A stretch of 64,000 nucleotides of DNA, from contig MPNA01000001.1 in assembly GCA_002238785.1 (NCBI GenBank), positions 62,001-126,000 on the forward strand. The letters are read 5' to 3'. Source of the DNA: a bacterium OM1 bin76 (GTDB taxonomy: Bacteria > Actinomycetota > Acidimicrobiia > Spongiisociales > ZC4RG35). The notes beneath the pieces are model-generated. The model searched no databases and was not told the origin of the DNA. It saw nothing but the letters and a program-made list of their open reading frames with translations. Below are positions 41,153 through 50,070 of the stretch, piece by piece (positions within the stretch are counted from its first letter, which is position 1; the number at the start of each line of letters is the position of its first letter). A program made the translations under genes and the position numbers.

Positions 41153-42036
41153 CAGCCCGGCAGACCCCCACCCAACAGCACGGCGGCGGCCACCGCCACC
41201 ACCCCAACCGCCAAAGCCGAAACCGCCAAACCAGCCACCCGGTGACCTCGCTGGCGCTGTGCCGACCACAACAGCCCGATGAGCACGCCGGTGACTATCC
41301 CTCCCAGATGGGCCTCCCAGGCGATGTTGGGGATGAAGAGCGGCAGCGCGAAGTTGATGGCCAGAAGAATCCCCAACTGCGAGAGCACCCGCCGGCCGAA
41401 ATAGGTGTGCCTCAAGCGGTAGGCGCCGGCCAGCCACACTCCGAACAACCCGAAGATGGCGCCGGAGGCGCCGATCGAGAAGGTGAAGGGGTCGGAGAAC
41501 CAGAAGACGAACAGGCTACCCCCCGAGGCCGCGGATAGGTAGATAGCCAGGAATGGAAGGGATCCCGACTCTCTCTCGATCTGGGGGCCGAACACGTATA
41601 GGGCCCACATGTTGAACAGGATGTGAAACATCGACCCGTGCAGCAACACTGCGGTGAACATCCTCCACCACTGCCCCGCAGCCACGCCCACGCCCAACTC
41701 CGGCAGTCCTGCGATCATGGCAAGATCCCTCACGAAGCGGGATTCAAGTTCGGGGAGCAGCCAGGCCAGAACGTAAACCGCGCTGGTGACCACCAGCAAC
41801 GAGGCGGTGACCGGGGGAAGCCCAACCCGTTGTTTGACGGTTCGAATGTTGCGTTGGGCCTGCCCCACGCACGCAGGACACTTCTGTCCCACCGACGCAT
41901 CGTATGAACAGGACGTGCAGATGGGACGGTCACAACTGCTGCAACGAAGCCGCGTCGGCCGATCGGGATGCCGATAGCAGGAAGGAACGGTGAGATCAGA
42001 GCTCAAGACAACACCCAGATTAAGGCTACCGACCAC
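41152..42036 (-). CDS. Rhomboid intramembrane serine protease with N-terminal zinc-binding domain
   Basis: 294 residues. Residues 20-56 hold a Cys/His cluster (CYRHPDRPTRLRC, CSSC, CTSC, CPAC) like a B-box zinc finger, then six or more membrane segments. The catalytic Ser is in GASGAIFGLFG and the catalytic His in AHLGGIVTG; LHGSMFHILFNMWAL is the family's L1/helix 2 motif. Cytosolic zinc domain plus membrane protease is a common actinobacterial layout. Start overlaps the rluD stop by 11 bases; TTG at 42006 is an alternative. Confidence 0.92.
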   Translation of the reverse strand: MVGSLNLGVVLSSDLTVPSCYRHPDRPTRLRCSSCDRPICTSCSYDASVGQKCPACVGQAQRNIRTVKQRVGLPPVTASLLVVTSAVYVLAWLLPELESRFVRDLAMIAGLPELGVGVAAGQWWRMFTAVLLHGSMFHILFNMWALYVFGPQIERESGSLPFLAIYLSAASGGSLFVFWFSDPFTFSIGASGAIFGLFGVWLAGAYRLRHTYFGRRVLSQLGILLAINFALPLFIPNIAWEAHLGGIVTGVLIGLLWSAQRQRGHRVAGLAVSALAVGVVAVAAAVLLGGGLPG

Positions 42037-42949
42037 CCAATCGGTAGTCCATGGCCTGTCGCAGTCCCTCGGGAAGGGGTGAATGGTGCTCCATCAAACG
42101 AGAGGAGTCGACGGGATGTCGAAAGGACAGGTCGGAAGCGTGCAACCACATGCGATCGGCGCCCAGGGGGTCGGGCCGGCCACTGTACAGACGGTCCCCC
42201 ACCACCGGGTGTCCGATCGAGGAGAAGTGGATCCTGATCTGGTGGGTGCGGCCGGTCTGCAGTTCCACGGTCAGAAAGGCCAAGGGCGGATCTGCCCATT
42301 GGCGGAGGACCCGATAGCGGGTCAGCGCGTACTGGCCTCCGGCCACCACCGCTCGCTTCCCCCTGCGGCGCGGATCGGGACCAAGCGGCGCTTCGATCGC
42401 CCCCCGGGCGGTCTCCAGCGTGCCGTGGACCAAGGCAAGATACTGCCGCTTGACCTCCCGACGGCGCAGGGCCTCGGTCAACCGGTCGTAGGCCTGCTGG
42501 GAGAGACCCGCAATCAACAACCCGGAGGTATCCCGGTCCAGGCGATGCACTATCCCCCATCTGGCCGGCTGTCCGACTCCCTCGATCTGGGGAAAGCGGT
42601 GGAGGAGACCGGCGGCCAAGGTGCCTTTCTGTTGGGGCACCACCGAGCCGGGATGGGTGATCACGCCCTCCGGTTTGACCACCACGGCCACATGCTCATC
42701 CGCATACGTGACCTCGAATTCGACCGGCTCGGGGCGCAGTTTTCGCTCGGGAGGATCGCCCAGCCACAGGGACATCCCCGACTCCACCCGCTGGGCGGGT
42801 TTCAACCTTCCCTTCACAGAGTGGGCCGACCCAGCGTCTATGAGTCGGCGGGAGATGGAACGACTCACACCCAGTAGCGCCGAAACCACCCGATCGGCCC
42901 TGTCTCCCCCCAGAGACTCGGGAACCTGCCACTCCCGAAGGCCATCCAA
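42026..42949 (-). CDS. rluD: Ribosomal large-subunit pseudouridine synthase RluD family
   Basis: About 307 residues. An S4-like RNA-binding domain (RADRVVSALLGVSRSISRRLIDAG) precedes the catalytic domain with HRLDRDTSGLL (catalytic Asp) and GRTHQIRIHFSSIGHPVVGD. Isomerises uridines of 23S rRNA helix 69 in characterised relatives. The start is uncertain: TTG at 42949 is taken as it follows the lspA stop and matches family length, TTG 42988 is possible. Usual lspA-rluD arrangement. Confidence 0.88.
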   Translation of the reverse strand: MDGLREWQVPESLGGDRADRVVSALLGVSRSISRRLIDAGSAHSVKGRLKPAQRVESGMSLWLGDPPERKLRPEPVEFEVTYADEHVAVVVKPEGVITHPGSVVPQQKGTLAAGLLHRFPQIEGVGQPARWGIVHRLDRDTSGLLIAGLSQQAYDRLTEALRRREVKRQYLALVHGTLETARGAIEAPLGPDPRRRGKRAVVAGGQYALTRYRVLRQWADPPLAFLTVELQTGRTHQIRIHFSSIGHPVVGDRLYSGRPDPLGADRMWLHASDLSFRHPVDSSRLMEHHSPLPEGLRQAMDYRLGGR

Positions 42950-42968
42950 CTTCGGCCCCGCAGGGGAT

Positions 42969-43457
42969 TCAGGAACGGGAGGTGGCAAGGGTTTGACGGA
43001 AGGCGGACAGCAATACCAGGCCCACCCCCACGGTGAGAGCGGTGTCCGCCATGTTGAACACCGGGAAATTGGGGACCTGAATCCAATCCACGACCTTCCC
43101 ATCCAATAGACCCTCTCCCCTGGTGGCCCGGTCCACCAGATTTCCCACCGCCCCTCCCATCACCAGACCCAGACCGAGCACCTCCGTGCCGGGACGGGGT
43201 CTCCGAAGCGCCCAACCGATCACTCCCACGGCCCCCGCCGCGGCCAGACCCAGCCACACCCCGGCATTCTGGAACATGGAGAACGCCGAACCGGGATTCT
43301 CCACGTAGGTAAACCACAACACGTCCGGCACCACTTCCGAACGGCCGGATTCGAAGCTCTCCTCCGCCCACCGCTTGCTGATCTGGTCCACCACCACGAC
43401 CGCGGCGGCAGTTCCCACCGCCACTCCGAAGGTGCTGATCAGTTTCGGCCGGCGCAC
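42969..43457 (-). CDS. lspA: Lipoprotein signal peptidase LspA
   Basis: About 162 residues with four membrane segments. Catalytic Asp regions GGAVGNLVDRATRGEGLLDGKVVDWI and VFNMADTALTVGVG are kept. Cleaves diacylglyceryl-modified signal peptides such as that of the beta-propeller lipoprotein at 14230. The GTG at 43457 gives a standard N-terminus (LISTFGVAVGTAAAVVVVDQI); a longer ATG start at 43520 would overlap the traR-like gene by 82 bases. Confidence 0.93.
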   Translation of the reverse strand: MRRPKLISTFGVAVGTAAAVVVVDQISKRWAEESFESGRSEVVPDVLWFTYVENPGSAFSMFQNAGVWLGLAAAGAVGVIGWALRRPRPGTEVLGLGLVMGGAVGNLVDRATRGEGLLDGKVVDWIQVPNFPVFNMADTALTVGVGLVLLSAFRQTLATSRS

Positions 43458-43813
43458 TCTATACAACTGTCTACATAGGGAAGGTAACGGAGACGGGCCA
43501 CGGGAATCGGCTTGCCGCACAGGTCGCAGTCGCCGTAGTCGTTGCGATCCATCTTTGCCAAAGCGTAGTTCACCTTCTCCAACAACATCGTGGCGTTGCG
43601 CTCCAGCGACATCTGTGTCTCGTAGTCGGTGGCGGCGGCGCCCGCCTCGGCGCTCGCTGGATCAGAACTCCGCTCACCGGCGCCCTCCGACATCCGGGCA
43701 TCCTCCATAGCCTGGTTGTAGCCACCTATCAGACCCACGATCCGCTCCCTCTCCGACTCCAGCCGGGCGCGAAGCTGTGAGATCGTCTTCTCGTGTAGCA
43801 CCCGGGCCATCAA
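43439..43813 (-). CDS. DksA/TraR-family zinc-finger protein
   Basis: 124 residues: N-terminal coiled-coil-like helix (TISQLRARLESERERIVGLI) and a C-terminal four-Cys zinc finger CDLCGKPI...CIECAG, as in DksA/TraR proteins. Acts probably on RNA polymerase secondary channel; the DxxDxA tip of DksA is not clear here. Sits before lspA, its usual place in actinobacteria. Confidence 0.88.
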   Translation of the reverse strand: MMARVLHEKTISQLRARLESERERIVGLIGGYNQAMEDARMSEGAGERSSDPASAEAGAAATDYETQMSLERNATMLLEKVNYALAKMDRNDYGDCDLCGKPIPVARLRYLPYVDSCIECAGRN

Positions 43814-43841
43814 TACTCCTCTCCGTGCCCGATTAACGGCA

Positions 43842-44090
43842 TTAGAGACTATCGTGTCGCGACGTGAATTCCACTTCTTTTAGGCGAGAAGATTGTCCGG
43901 CTACAACCTGTGCCGCCAATCCCACCTGACGGGACAAAAGCTTTTCCACTGCCCGGTTGGCTTTTCCCCGTTCCGGAGGAGCAGTGACCCTGATCTTCAC
44001 GACGTCAGCGTGGATTCCGACTACTTCGGTTCTGGATGACCGTGGCGATACCACCACCCGCAAACGCTGCTTCCCCTTGACCGACCGCAT
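43842..44090 (-). CDS. DUF167/YggU-family protein
   Basis: 82 residues: QRLRVVVSPRSSRTEVVGI, then VKIRVTAPPERGKANRAVEKLLSRQ, the defining motif of the small DUF167 (UPF0235) fold, and VVAGQSSRLKEVEF. No known activity. ATG at 44090 gives the usual length; the frame continues upstream to 44222 without family similarity. Divergent from ileS. Confidence 0.85.
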   Translation of the reverse strand: MRSVKGKQRLRVVVSPRSSRTEVVGIHADVVKIRVTAPPERGKANRAVEKLLSRQVGLAAQVVAGQSSRLKEVEFTSRHDSL

Positions 44091-44180
44091 CGCCGGAGCC
44101 CAACTGTGAGGAAAGGTGTGCCGCAGCGCCATTTCGCAAATGTAGCATTCAACCTTTCCACGCCATTTCGAACTGAGACG

Positions 44181-47100
44181 ATGCCCACCTCCGATTTCGA
44201 CCGTATCACCTCCCAGGTTCACTTCCCTGAACTGGACGCCGAGGTCTCAGCGATGTGGAAGCGGATCGATGCCTTCGGGGAGTCGATCCGCAGCCGCCCC
44301 GCCGATCGCGAGTACACCTTCTATGACGGACCTCCTTTCACCACCGGCCGCCCCCATTACGGCCACATCCTCGCAGGGGTGATAAAAGACATCGTCCCCA
44401 GGTACTGGACGATGCGAGGCTACCGGATCGAAAGGCGCTTCGGTTGGGACACCCATGGCCTTCCCATCGAGATGGAGGTGCAGGGACAGTTGGGAATCAG
44501 CGGCCCCCACGAGATCGCCGAACTGGGAGTGGACAAATTCAACGAGGCCTGCCGCGCCATGGTGGAACGCACCACCGAGGAGTGGGAAGAGGTCACCGAT
44601 CGGATCGGCCGGTGGGTGGACTTCCGCAACGACTACAAGACCATGGATCCGGGATTCATGGAGAGCGTGTGGTGGGTGTTCAAACAACTGTGGGACAAGG
44701 GCCTGGTTTACCGGGACTTCAAGGTGCTGCCCTACTCATGGGCCTGCGCGACGCCGCTGTCCAATTTCGAATTGAACCTGGGCGGGTACCGAGACGTCGA
44801 TGATCCCTCTATCACGGTAAGGCTAAAGGTGATACAGGGAAGGGGCCCGGTACAGACCGGGGACTACCTGTTGATCTGGACCACCACCCCTTGGACCCTT
44901 CCGGGAAACCTGGCGGTGGCGGTGGAACCCGATCTGCAATACGCAGCCATCCCGCACGACGGCGACCGGTACTGGGTGTTGGAGGAGTTGGCCGGGTCAG
45001 TGTGGGATGATCCTCCCGCACCCCTCGCCCGCGCCAGCGGCAAGGACATGGTGGGCAGCCGCTATGAGCCGGCCTTCCCGTACTTCGAGCACCTCGGCGC
45101 CGAGGGAGGTTTCGTTGTGGTGCCGTCCCCCGACGTCACCGCCGAGGAAGGGACCGGTCTGGTCCACATGGCGCCTGCCTACGGCGAGTCGGATTTCGAC
45201 ACCTTCGCGGCCAATGATCTATCGCTGATGGTTGATCCCATCGATGGAGGAGGTCGCTTCACAGACCAGATTCCAGAGGTGGCCGGGCAGAATGTCAAAG
45301 ATGCCGACCGCACCCTGGTGCGGCTCTTGAAAGAGTCCGGAAAGCTGGTTCGCCATGAACGAATCGTCCACTCCTACCCATTCTGCTACCGCACTGACAC
45401 CCCATTGATGTACAAGGCCATCCCCACCTGGTTCGTAAAGGTCTCCCAGCTTCGCGACCGGTTGGTGGAACACAATCGCAGCATCCACTGGGTGCCCGGC
45501 TATGTGGGCGAGCGCCGATTCGGAAACTGGCTGTCCGATGCCCGCGACTGGGCGATCAGCCGGAATCGCTACTGGGGGTCATGCATCCCCGTTTGGGAAT
45601 GCCACGTCTGCCGACATCAGCATTGCATGGGTTCGCTGGACGAGTTGGAGCAGCACTCCGGGCAACGACCCACCGACCTGCACAAGCATGTGGTGGACCT
45701 GATCACCTTTCCGTGCCCCCTGAACGGGTGCGGGGGAACGATGCACCGGGTCCCGGAGGTGTTGGACTGCTGGTTCGAGTCGGGGTCGATGCCCTATGGC
45801 CAGCAGCACTATCCCTTCAAGAACCGCCAGCGCTTCGAAGACAACTTTCCGGCTCATTTCATCGCCGAAGGCCTGGATCAGACCCGCGGTTGGTTCTACA
45901 CACTTCACATCCTGGCTGCGGCGCTGTTCGACCGGCCGGCCTTCTCCAATTGTGTGGTGAACGGGATGATTCTGGCCTCCGACGGCCGCAAGATGTCCAA
46001 GCGTCTCAAGAACTATCCCGAGCCCCTGGCGGTGCTGGACAAGTTCGGCGCCGATGCCTTACGGGCTTATCTGATCAACTCCCCGGTGCTGCGAGCCGAA
46101 CCCCTCCGGTTCTCCGAAGCCGGTGTGAAAGAAGTGGTCCGCACCGTCCTGCTTCCCCTGTGGAACACGTTCTCGTTCTTCACCACCTACGCCGAAGCCG
46201 ACGGAATCGGGATTTCCGACATTGCCGCCGCTCCCCCGCCCGACCAACGTCCCTCTCTGGACCGCTGGATCCTCTCGATGTTGCAAAGCCTCATCACCGA
46301 GGTGCGCCTCCAGATGGACGGTTACTACCTGTATGCGGTGGTCCCTCCCACACTGGGGTTCATCGATCACTTGACCAACTGGTATGTCCGCAGGTCCCGA
46401 AGGCGCTTTTGGAGAAGTCGAGGCGAGGACGACGCCGACAAACTGGCTGCATTCGCCACCCTTTACGAGGTGCTGGTCACCTTCTCGGAGGTCTTGGCGC
46501 CGGTGCTGCCGTTCATCACCGAGAAGATCTACCAGATCCTGGTGTCCTCCTGCGACACCCAGGCGCCGGCCAGCATCCATCTCCGCCAGTTTCCCGAACC
46601 ACAGCCCGAACGGATCGACCCGGAGTTGGAGGAGGGCATGGACCTGGCCAGAAAAGTGGTGAGGCTCACCCACGGCCTTCGCAAACAACACAACCTGCGG
46701 GTCCGCCAACCGCTCAGTTCCCTGACGGTGAATCTGGCGGAGGGGATCCGCACCGACCCCCTGCAGGTGCTGTCGGAACTGGTGACGAGCGAACTCAATG
46801 TGAGATCCATGCAGGTGGTGAGCGGTGAGAAGTCGATCGTGGAACTCTCCGCCAAGGCTGACTTCCGCCGCCTCGGTCCCCGATTGGGGCCTCGCACACC
46901 TGAGGTGGCTCAAGGCATCGAGGAACTAAGCAAGGACCAGATTCAAGACCTGTTGGATGGTGGGACTCTTGGCGTGGCGGGGATCCCCATCAGCGGCGAG
47001 GACATAGTTGTGCGCCGCAAGGCGCCGGAAGGCACTGCCATCGCCATCGAGGACGACCTCACCGTCACGTTGGACGTCAACCTCACCGAGGCGTTGCGCA

Positions 47101-47372
47101 CCGAGGGGGTGGCCCGGGAGATCACCGCTCGACTCCAGCAGTTGCGACGGGAGAGAAAGCTTGCGGTGACGGATCGGGTAGCCGTCATCTGGGCATCGGA
47201 ACACCCCTCGGTGATTGCCGCCATGCGGACTCATGGGGAGATGATCGCTTCGGAGGTTCTGGCTTCGGTATGGGAGGAAGGAAGCGGAGAGACCCGCTTG
47301 CAGGTGGGAACCTACCCGCTCTCGGTCTCCCTATCCACCCTGCCCCAGGCTGCTATCTCCGACCCGGGATAA
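44181..47372 (+). CDS. ileS: Isoleucyl-tRNA synthetase IleS
   Basis: 1063 residues. HIGH-type signature PFTTGRPHYGHIL near residue 55, editing (CP1) domain in the middle, KMSKRLKNYPEP (KMSKS) near 620, anticodon-binding domain after. The length and signatures resemble the eukaryote-like IleS type. 90-base leader holds an 8-bp stem GGAAAGGT (44110-44117) / ACCTTTCC (44152-44159); no T-box motif was found. The ATG at MPTSDF is chosen since it precedes the family start; the frame runs upstream to 44106. Confidence 0.97.
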   Translation: MPTSDFDRITSQVHFPELDAEVSAMWKRIDAFGESIRSRPADREYTFYDGPPFTTGRPHYGHILAGVIKDIVPRYWTMRGYRIERRFGWDTHGLPIEMEVQGQLGISGPHEIAELGVDKFNEACRAMVERTTEEWEEVTDRIGRWVDFRNDYKTMDPGFMESVWWVFKQLWDKGLVYRDFKVLPYSWACATPLSNFELNLGGYRDVDDPSITVRLKVIQGRGPVQTGDYLLIWTTTPWTLPGNLAVAVEPDLQYAAIPHDGDRYWVLEELAGSVWDDPPAPLARASGKDMVGSRYEPAFPYFEHLGAEGGFVVVPSPDVTAEEGTGLVHMAPAYGESDFDTFAANDLSLMVDPIDGGGRFTDQIPEVAGQNVKDADRTLVRLLKESGKLVRHERIVHSYPFCYRTDTPLMYKAIPTWFVKVSQLRDRLVEHNRSIHWVPGYVGERRFGNWLSDARDWAISRNRYWGSCIPVWECHVCRHQHCMGSLDELEQHSGQRPTDLHKHVVDLITFPCPLNGCGGTMHRVPEVLDCWFESGSMPYGQQHYPFKNRQRFEDNFPAHFIAEGLDQTRGWFYTLHILAAALFDRPAFSNCVVNGMILASDGRKMSKRLKNYPEPLAVLDKFGADALRAYLINSPVLRAEPLRFSEAGVKEVVRTVLLPLWNTFSFFTTYAEADGIGISDIAAAPPPDQRPSLDRWILSMLQSLITEVRLQMDGYYLYAVVPPTLGFIDHLTNWYVRRSRRRFWRSRGEDDADKLAAFATLYEVLVTFSEVLAPVLPFITEKIYQILVSSCDTQAPASIHLRQFPEPQPERIDPELEEGMDLARKVVRLTHGLRKQHNLRVRQPLSSLTVNLAEGIRTDPLQVLSELVTSELNVRSMQVVSGEKSIVELSAKADFRRLGPRLGPRTPEVAQGIEELSKDQIQDLLDGGTLGVAGIPISGEDIVVRRKAPEGTAIAIEDDLTVTLDVNLTEALRTEGVAREITARLQQLRRERKLAVTDRVAVIWASEHPSVIAAMRTHGEMIASEVLASVWEEGSGETRLQVGTYPLSVSLSTLPQAAISDPG

Positions 47373-47375
47373 CCC

Positions 47376-47909
47376 TCACAGCAGGCTGCGTATCTGGGCG
47401 GCGGCCTGATCCAACTCCGCCATGTGATCGTCCATGGCGCCGGGCAAACCTGTCACAGTCGACTTGACCACCGACATCACTATCCGATAACGCTCGATCT
47501 CGGCCAGCATGAGTTGGGCAGCGCGTTCCCGTCTGCGATCCACTTCACCCAACTGCGCCGGGGCGACTGCCGGGGCGGCTTCTGCCGGACCGGACGCCGT
47601 CTGTGAGAGACTGGCGGCTTCGTTCCGGGCGGCGGCCACCAACTGGGATGCGCTCTCCCGCGCCTCTTCGATGATCCGACGCGCATCGGCTCGGGCCTGT
47701 GACAAGGCCCGGCCGGCCTCCTGCGTATCCGCGGCCGGGGGTCTCCTCTTCATCTCGGCGATGATCCGGTCCCGTTCAGCCAAGAGTTCTTCGTACTCTT
47801 TTAGCGAAAGGGCCACTTCGTCCAGGAATTCGTCAACGTCCTCGAGGTGGTAACCCCGCAACGCAGTGCGGAAGAATTTCTCTTGGATGTCATCGGGGGT
47901 GAGGGGCAT
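47376..47909 (-). CDS. divIVA: DivIVA/Wag31-like cell-pole protein
   Basis: 177 residues. N-terminal domain MPLTPDDIQEKFFRTALRGYHL, EDVDEFLDEV is the conserved DivIVA membrane-binding region, then a coiled coil (LKEYEELLAERDRIIAEMKRR) and a long C-terminal coiled coil with Ala-rich linkers. Marks curved membrane at poles and septa and directs growth. Its own promoter at 47945-47973 separates it from yggT. Confidence 0.9.
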   Translation of the reverse strand: MPLTPDDIQEKFFRTALRGYHLEDVDEFLDEVALSLKEYEELLAERDRIIAEMKRRPPAADTQEAGRALSQARADARRIIEEARESASQLVAAARNEAASLSQTASGPAEAAPAVAPAQLGEVDRRRERAAQLMLAEIERYRIVMSVVKSTVTGLPGAMDDHMAELDQAAAQIRSLL

Positions 47910-47944
47910 GGTTTAACCGATCTCTAGGTCAGTGGCTCCGAGGA

Positions 47945-47973
47945 ATTATAAAAACGCTCCACCCGTTAGCCAA
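47945..47973 (-). promoter_or_regulatory. Promoter of divIVA
   Basis: TTGGCT (47973-47968), 17 bases, TATAAT (47950-47945): a near-consensus sigma-70 promoter, about 36 bases before the divIVA ATG. Upstream, GCCGG/CCGGC (47980-47984 and 47993-47997) forms a small hairpin that may end the yggT transcript. Confidence 0.7.
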
Positions 47974-48008
47974 CGACCTGCCGGTGTGAAGTCCGGCGCC
48001 CAGCAGGG

Positions 48009-48266
48009 TCAACAGAATATACCTTCCAGTATGAAGACCGTTACCAGCAAGGCCAACGGAGAAAGGTCCACACCCACGGTTCCCATTCGAAGCGGCGGTA
48101 AGAAGTTGCGAAACGGTCTCAGCATCGGATTCATCACCCGGTTCAGCACATCCTTGGCGCTTTGCAGGGGATGACCCGCCGTGGTTGGAATCCAACTGAG
48201 GACCACCCAGATCAACACCACCCACACCGCCAAGTCAAGCAACTGGCAGATCAACAGGGTCAGCAC
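48009..48266 (-). CDS. YggT-family membrane protein
   Basis: 85 residues, two hydrophobic segments (LICQLLDLAVWVVLIWVVLSW and LSPLALLVTVFILEGIF) with the conserved intervening NRVMNPMLRPFRNFLPP, the YggT hallmark. Lies between sepF and divIVA as usual in Gram-positive bacteria; role in division or osmotic tolerance is suspected. Confidence 0.9.
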   Translation of the reverse strand: MLTLLICQLLDLAVWVVLIWVVLSWIPTTAGHPLQSAKDVLNRVMNPMLRPFRNFLPPLRMGTVGVDLSPLALLVTVFILEGIFC

Positions 48267-48290
48267 ATCAACTCACCCGATCCTCTTGTC

Positions 48291-48800
48291 TCAGATACCG
48301 GTCGATGAAGGCCACATTCCGATCTTGGCCAAGCGGGCCTTTTCGCTCTGGGAAACCGAGGCGCCGGGAGGCGTCACCAGCACCAGGCCGTCACCCACCT
48401 GTGAGACTTGACCCTGGTTGTAGCTTGTCAAGCCGGTGGCGTAGTAAACGACGCCTTGGGCTGTCTCTGCGGGGAGAAACCGCAAATCCAGCATCACCGG
48501 AACTCCGGCCTTGTACCAGGAGGTGAGGTGGGGGCAGTCCTGGAAGCCGTCGACCTGCAGGACCTCTGTTTCGACTTCAAGGGGCGCCGCCAGATGCTCC
48601 CGCGGCATGCTGGGAACCTCCGTGCGCAGCACCGACGAGACCGGCTGGGAGTCGGGAGTCCTGGGGGACAGAAGGCGCACGTTACCGGAGGAAGGGGAGC
48701 GGACCTCGGCGGCGGTTGACGCCGATGGAGGAGTCCAGGCGTCCTCGTCCTCCACCAAACCCAAGAAATCCCACACTCTCCCCATTAAGTTCTTGTTCAT
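48291..48800 (-). CDS. sepF: Cell division protein SepF
   Basis: 169 residues. N-terminal amphipathic helix MNKNLMGRVWDFLGLVEDED (membrane anchor), acidic/Ser linker, then the SepF domain: EVLQVDGFQDC... VPVMLDLRFL, QGVVYYATGLTSYNQGQVSQVGDGLVLVTPP. The FtsA-less dcw cluster makes SepF the likely membrane tether of FtsZ here. Start overlaps the yggS stop by 4 bases. Confidence 0.92.
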   Translation of the reverse strand: MNKNLMGRVWDFLGLVEDEDAWTPPSASTAAEVRSPSSGNVRLLSPRTPDSQPVSSVLRTEVPSMPREHLAAPLEVETEVLQVDGFQDCPHLTSWYKAGVPVMLDLRFLPAETAQGVVYYATGLTSYNQGQVSQVGDGLVLVTPPGASVSQSEKARLAKIGMWPSSTGI

Positions 48801-49450
48801 AATCCTTCCCCAAAAATAGCACGGCCCACGCGCACCATGGTAGCCCCCTCCTCCACCGCTACCGGGTAATCTTCCGTCATCCCCATGGATAGTTCAGTCA
48901 TGGCCGGATACTGTTTGGCAAGGCGCTCCGACAGTCTGCGAAGACGCTGGAAGTAGGGACGGGCCTGCTCCGGTTCGGCAATCCGGGGCGCCATAGCCAT
49001 CAGACCTCGCAAGTCGACTCCCCCTCCCAGGAACATCTCCACCATTTCCTCGATCCGATCGGGCGCCACCCCGTGCTTCTGAGGCTCCAGTCCGATATTC
49101 ACCTGCGCCAGCGCCGGGACCTGTCGTGAGATGCCTCTGCTCCAGTACCTGGCAAGCTTTGGCCGGTCCATGGAGTGAAGCAGGCTGGCCGAAGGTCGGA
49201 CCAGTCTGACTTTGTTGGTCTGCAGGGGCCCCACAAAGTGCCACCGGATGTCGACAGGCAGTTGACCCACCTTGGAGGCCAGTTCCTGGGCTCGATTCTC
49301 TCCGAAGTCCCTGACGCCTTGATCGTAGAGCTCCCTGATCAGAGACACATCGCGGCCCTTGGTGATGACAATCAACGTCACATCCCCGGGGTCCCGGCCT
49401 GCTCTCGCGGCTGCGGCGGCGATCTGTTCCAAAACCAAGGGGTAGCTCAT
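48797..49450 (-). CDS. PLP homeostasis protein YggS/PipY
   Basis: 217 residues, TIM barrel of fold type III. PLP lysine in VTLIVITKGRDVS; RDFGENRAQE; IRWHFVGPLQTNKVR; SMGMTEDYPVAVEEGATMVRVGRAIFG: all YggS motifs. Balances pyridoxal phosphate pools. The ATG at 49450 overlaps the pgeF stop (ATGA), so it is preferred to the ATG four codons earlier. Confidence 0.93.
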   Translation of the reverse strand: MSYPLVLEQIAAAAARAGRDPGDVTLIVITKGRDVSLIRELYDQGVRDFGENRAQELASKVGQLPVDIRWHFVGPLQTNKVRLVRPSASLLHSMDRPKLARYWSRGISRQVPALAQVNIGLEPQKHGVAPDRIEEMVEMFLGGGVDLRGLMAMAPRIAEPEQARPYFQRLRRLSERLAKQYPAMTELSMGMTEDYPVAVEEGATMVRVGRAIFGEGL

Positions 49451-50070
49451 GGAATCACCCACGCTATTGCAGCCATTCTCTGAGAGGAGGCGTTGCGCCG
49501 GTAAGAGAAGCAGCCGGGTTCATGAAGGGTGCATCTCTGCGACCACCAGGTGGGGAGGTCACCGAGTTGCTCCCCCAGGGCGCCTCCCAGATCAACAGAG
49601 GTCTGCCCTATACGGGTCCGGGACACCTGCCGGGGGAATCGAGCGGCTACCTCGGGCCCGACTTCGAAGCAGCAGGGTCCGATGAAGGGTCCCACCGCCG
49701 CCCAGGAGGGGGTGATCCCGTTCGACTGCATCTTGTCCACCAAAGAGGACAGCACACCGGCCACCACTCCCCGCCACCCGCAATGGGCGACGCCCACCCC
49801 TGCCGGTCCCCCCACCACCACCGGCGCACAGTCGGCGGCCATCACCGCCACCGGAAGTCCCTTCACTTTGGTAAACACTGCATCCGCCTCCTCCACCACT
49901 CCGGACCTGGTCGCCTCCACCGCCCGGTTCCCATGCACCTGACGGACAGTGGCCCACTCCGGGGAGATTCCGAGCTTACCCGCAACAATCTGCCTGCAAC
50001 GCGGTATTCGCTGATCTCCGTCGGCCGCCAGGGTGAAAGCCGCCCCCGGCCAGGGGAGAGGTCGGATCAT
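49447..50070 (-). CDS. pgeF: Peptidoglycan editing factor PgeF (laccase domain)
   Basis: 207 residues. The metal/active residues are present in RQVHGNRAVE, VMAADCAPVVV and GVAHCGWRGVVAGV. PgeF/YfiH keeps non-standard muropeptides (L-Ser at position 1) out of peptidoglycan. Start overlaps the ftsZ stop by 4 bases (ATGA-type). Confidence 0.92.
   Translation of the reverse strand: MIRPLPWPGAAFTLAADGDQRIPRCRQIVAGKLGISPEWATVRQVHGNRAVEATRSGVVEEADAVFTKVKGLPVAVMAADCAPVVVGGPAGVGVAHCGWRGVVAGVLSSLVDKMQSNGITPSWAAVGPFIGPCCFEVGPEVAARFPRQVSRTRIGQTSVDLGGALGEQLGDLPTWWSQRCTLHEPGCFSYRRNASSQRMAAIAWVIP

Noticed and set aside
41153-41437. N-terminal extension of DnaE in the long open frame, Gly/Arg-rich
   Set aside because: It lies opposite in frame over the rhomboid gene, has shadow-like composition, and the ATG at 41152 gives the standard DnaE N-terminus.
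44091-44180. T-box riboswitch in front of ileS
   Set aside because: No TGGNACCGCG box or stem I features were found, and the leader is only 90 bases; only a simple 8-bp stem is present.
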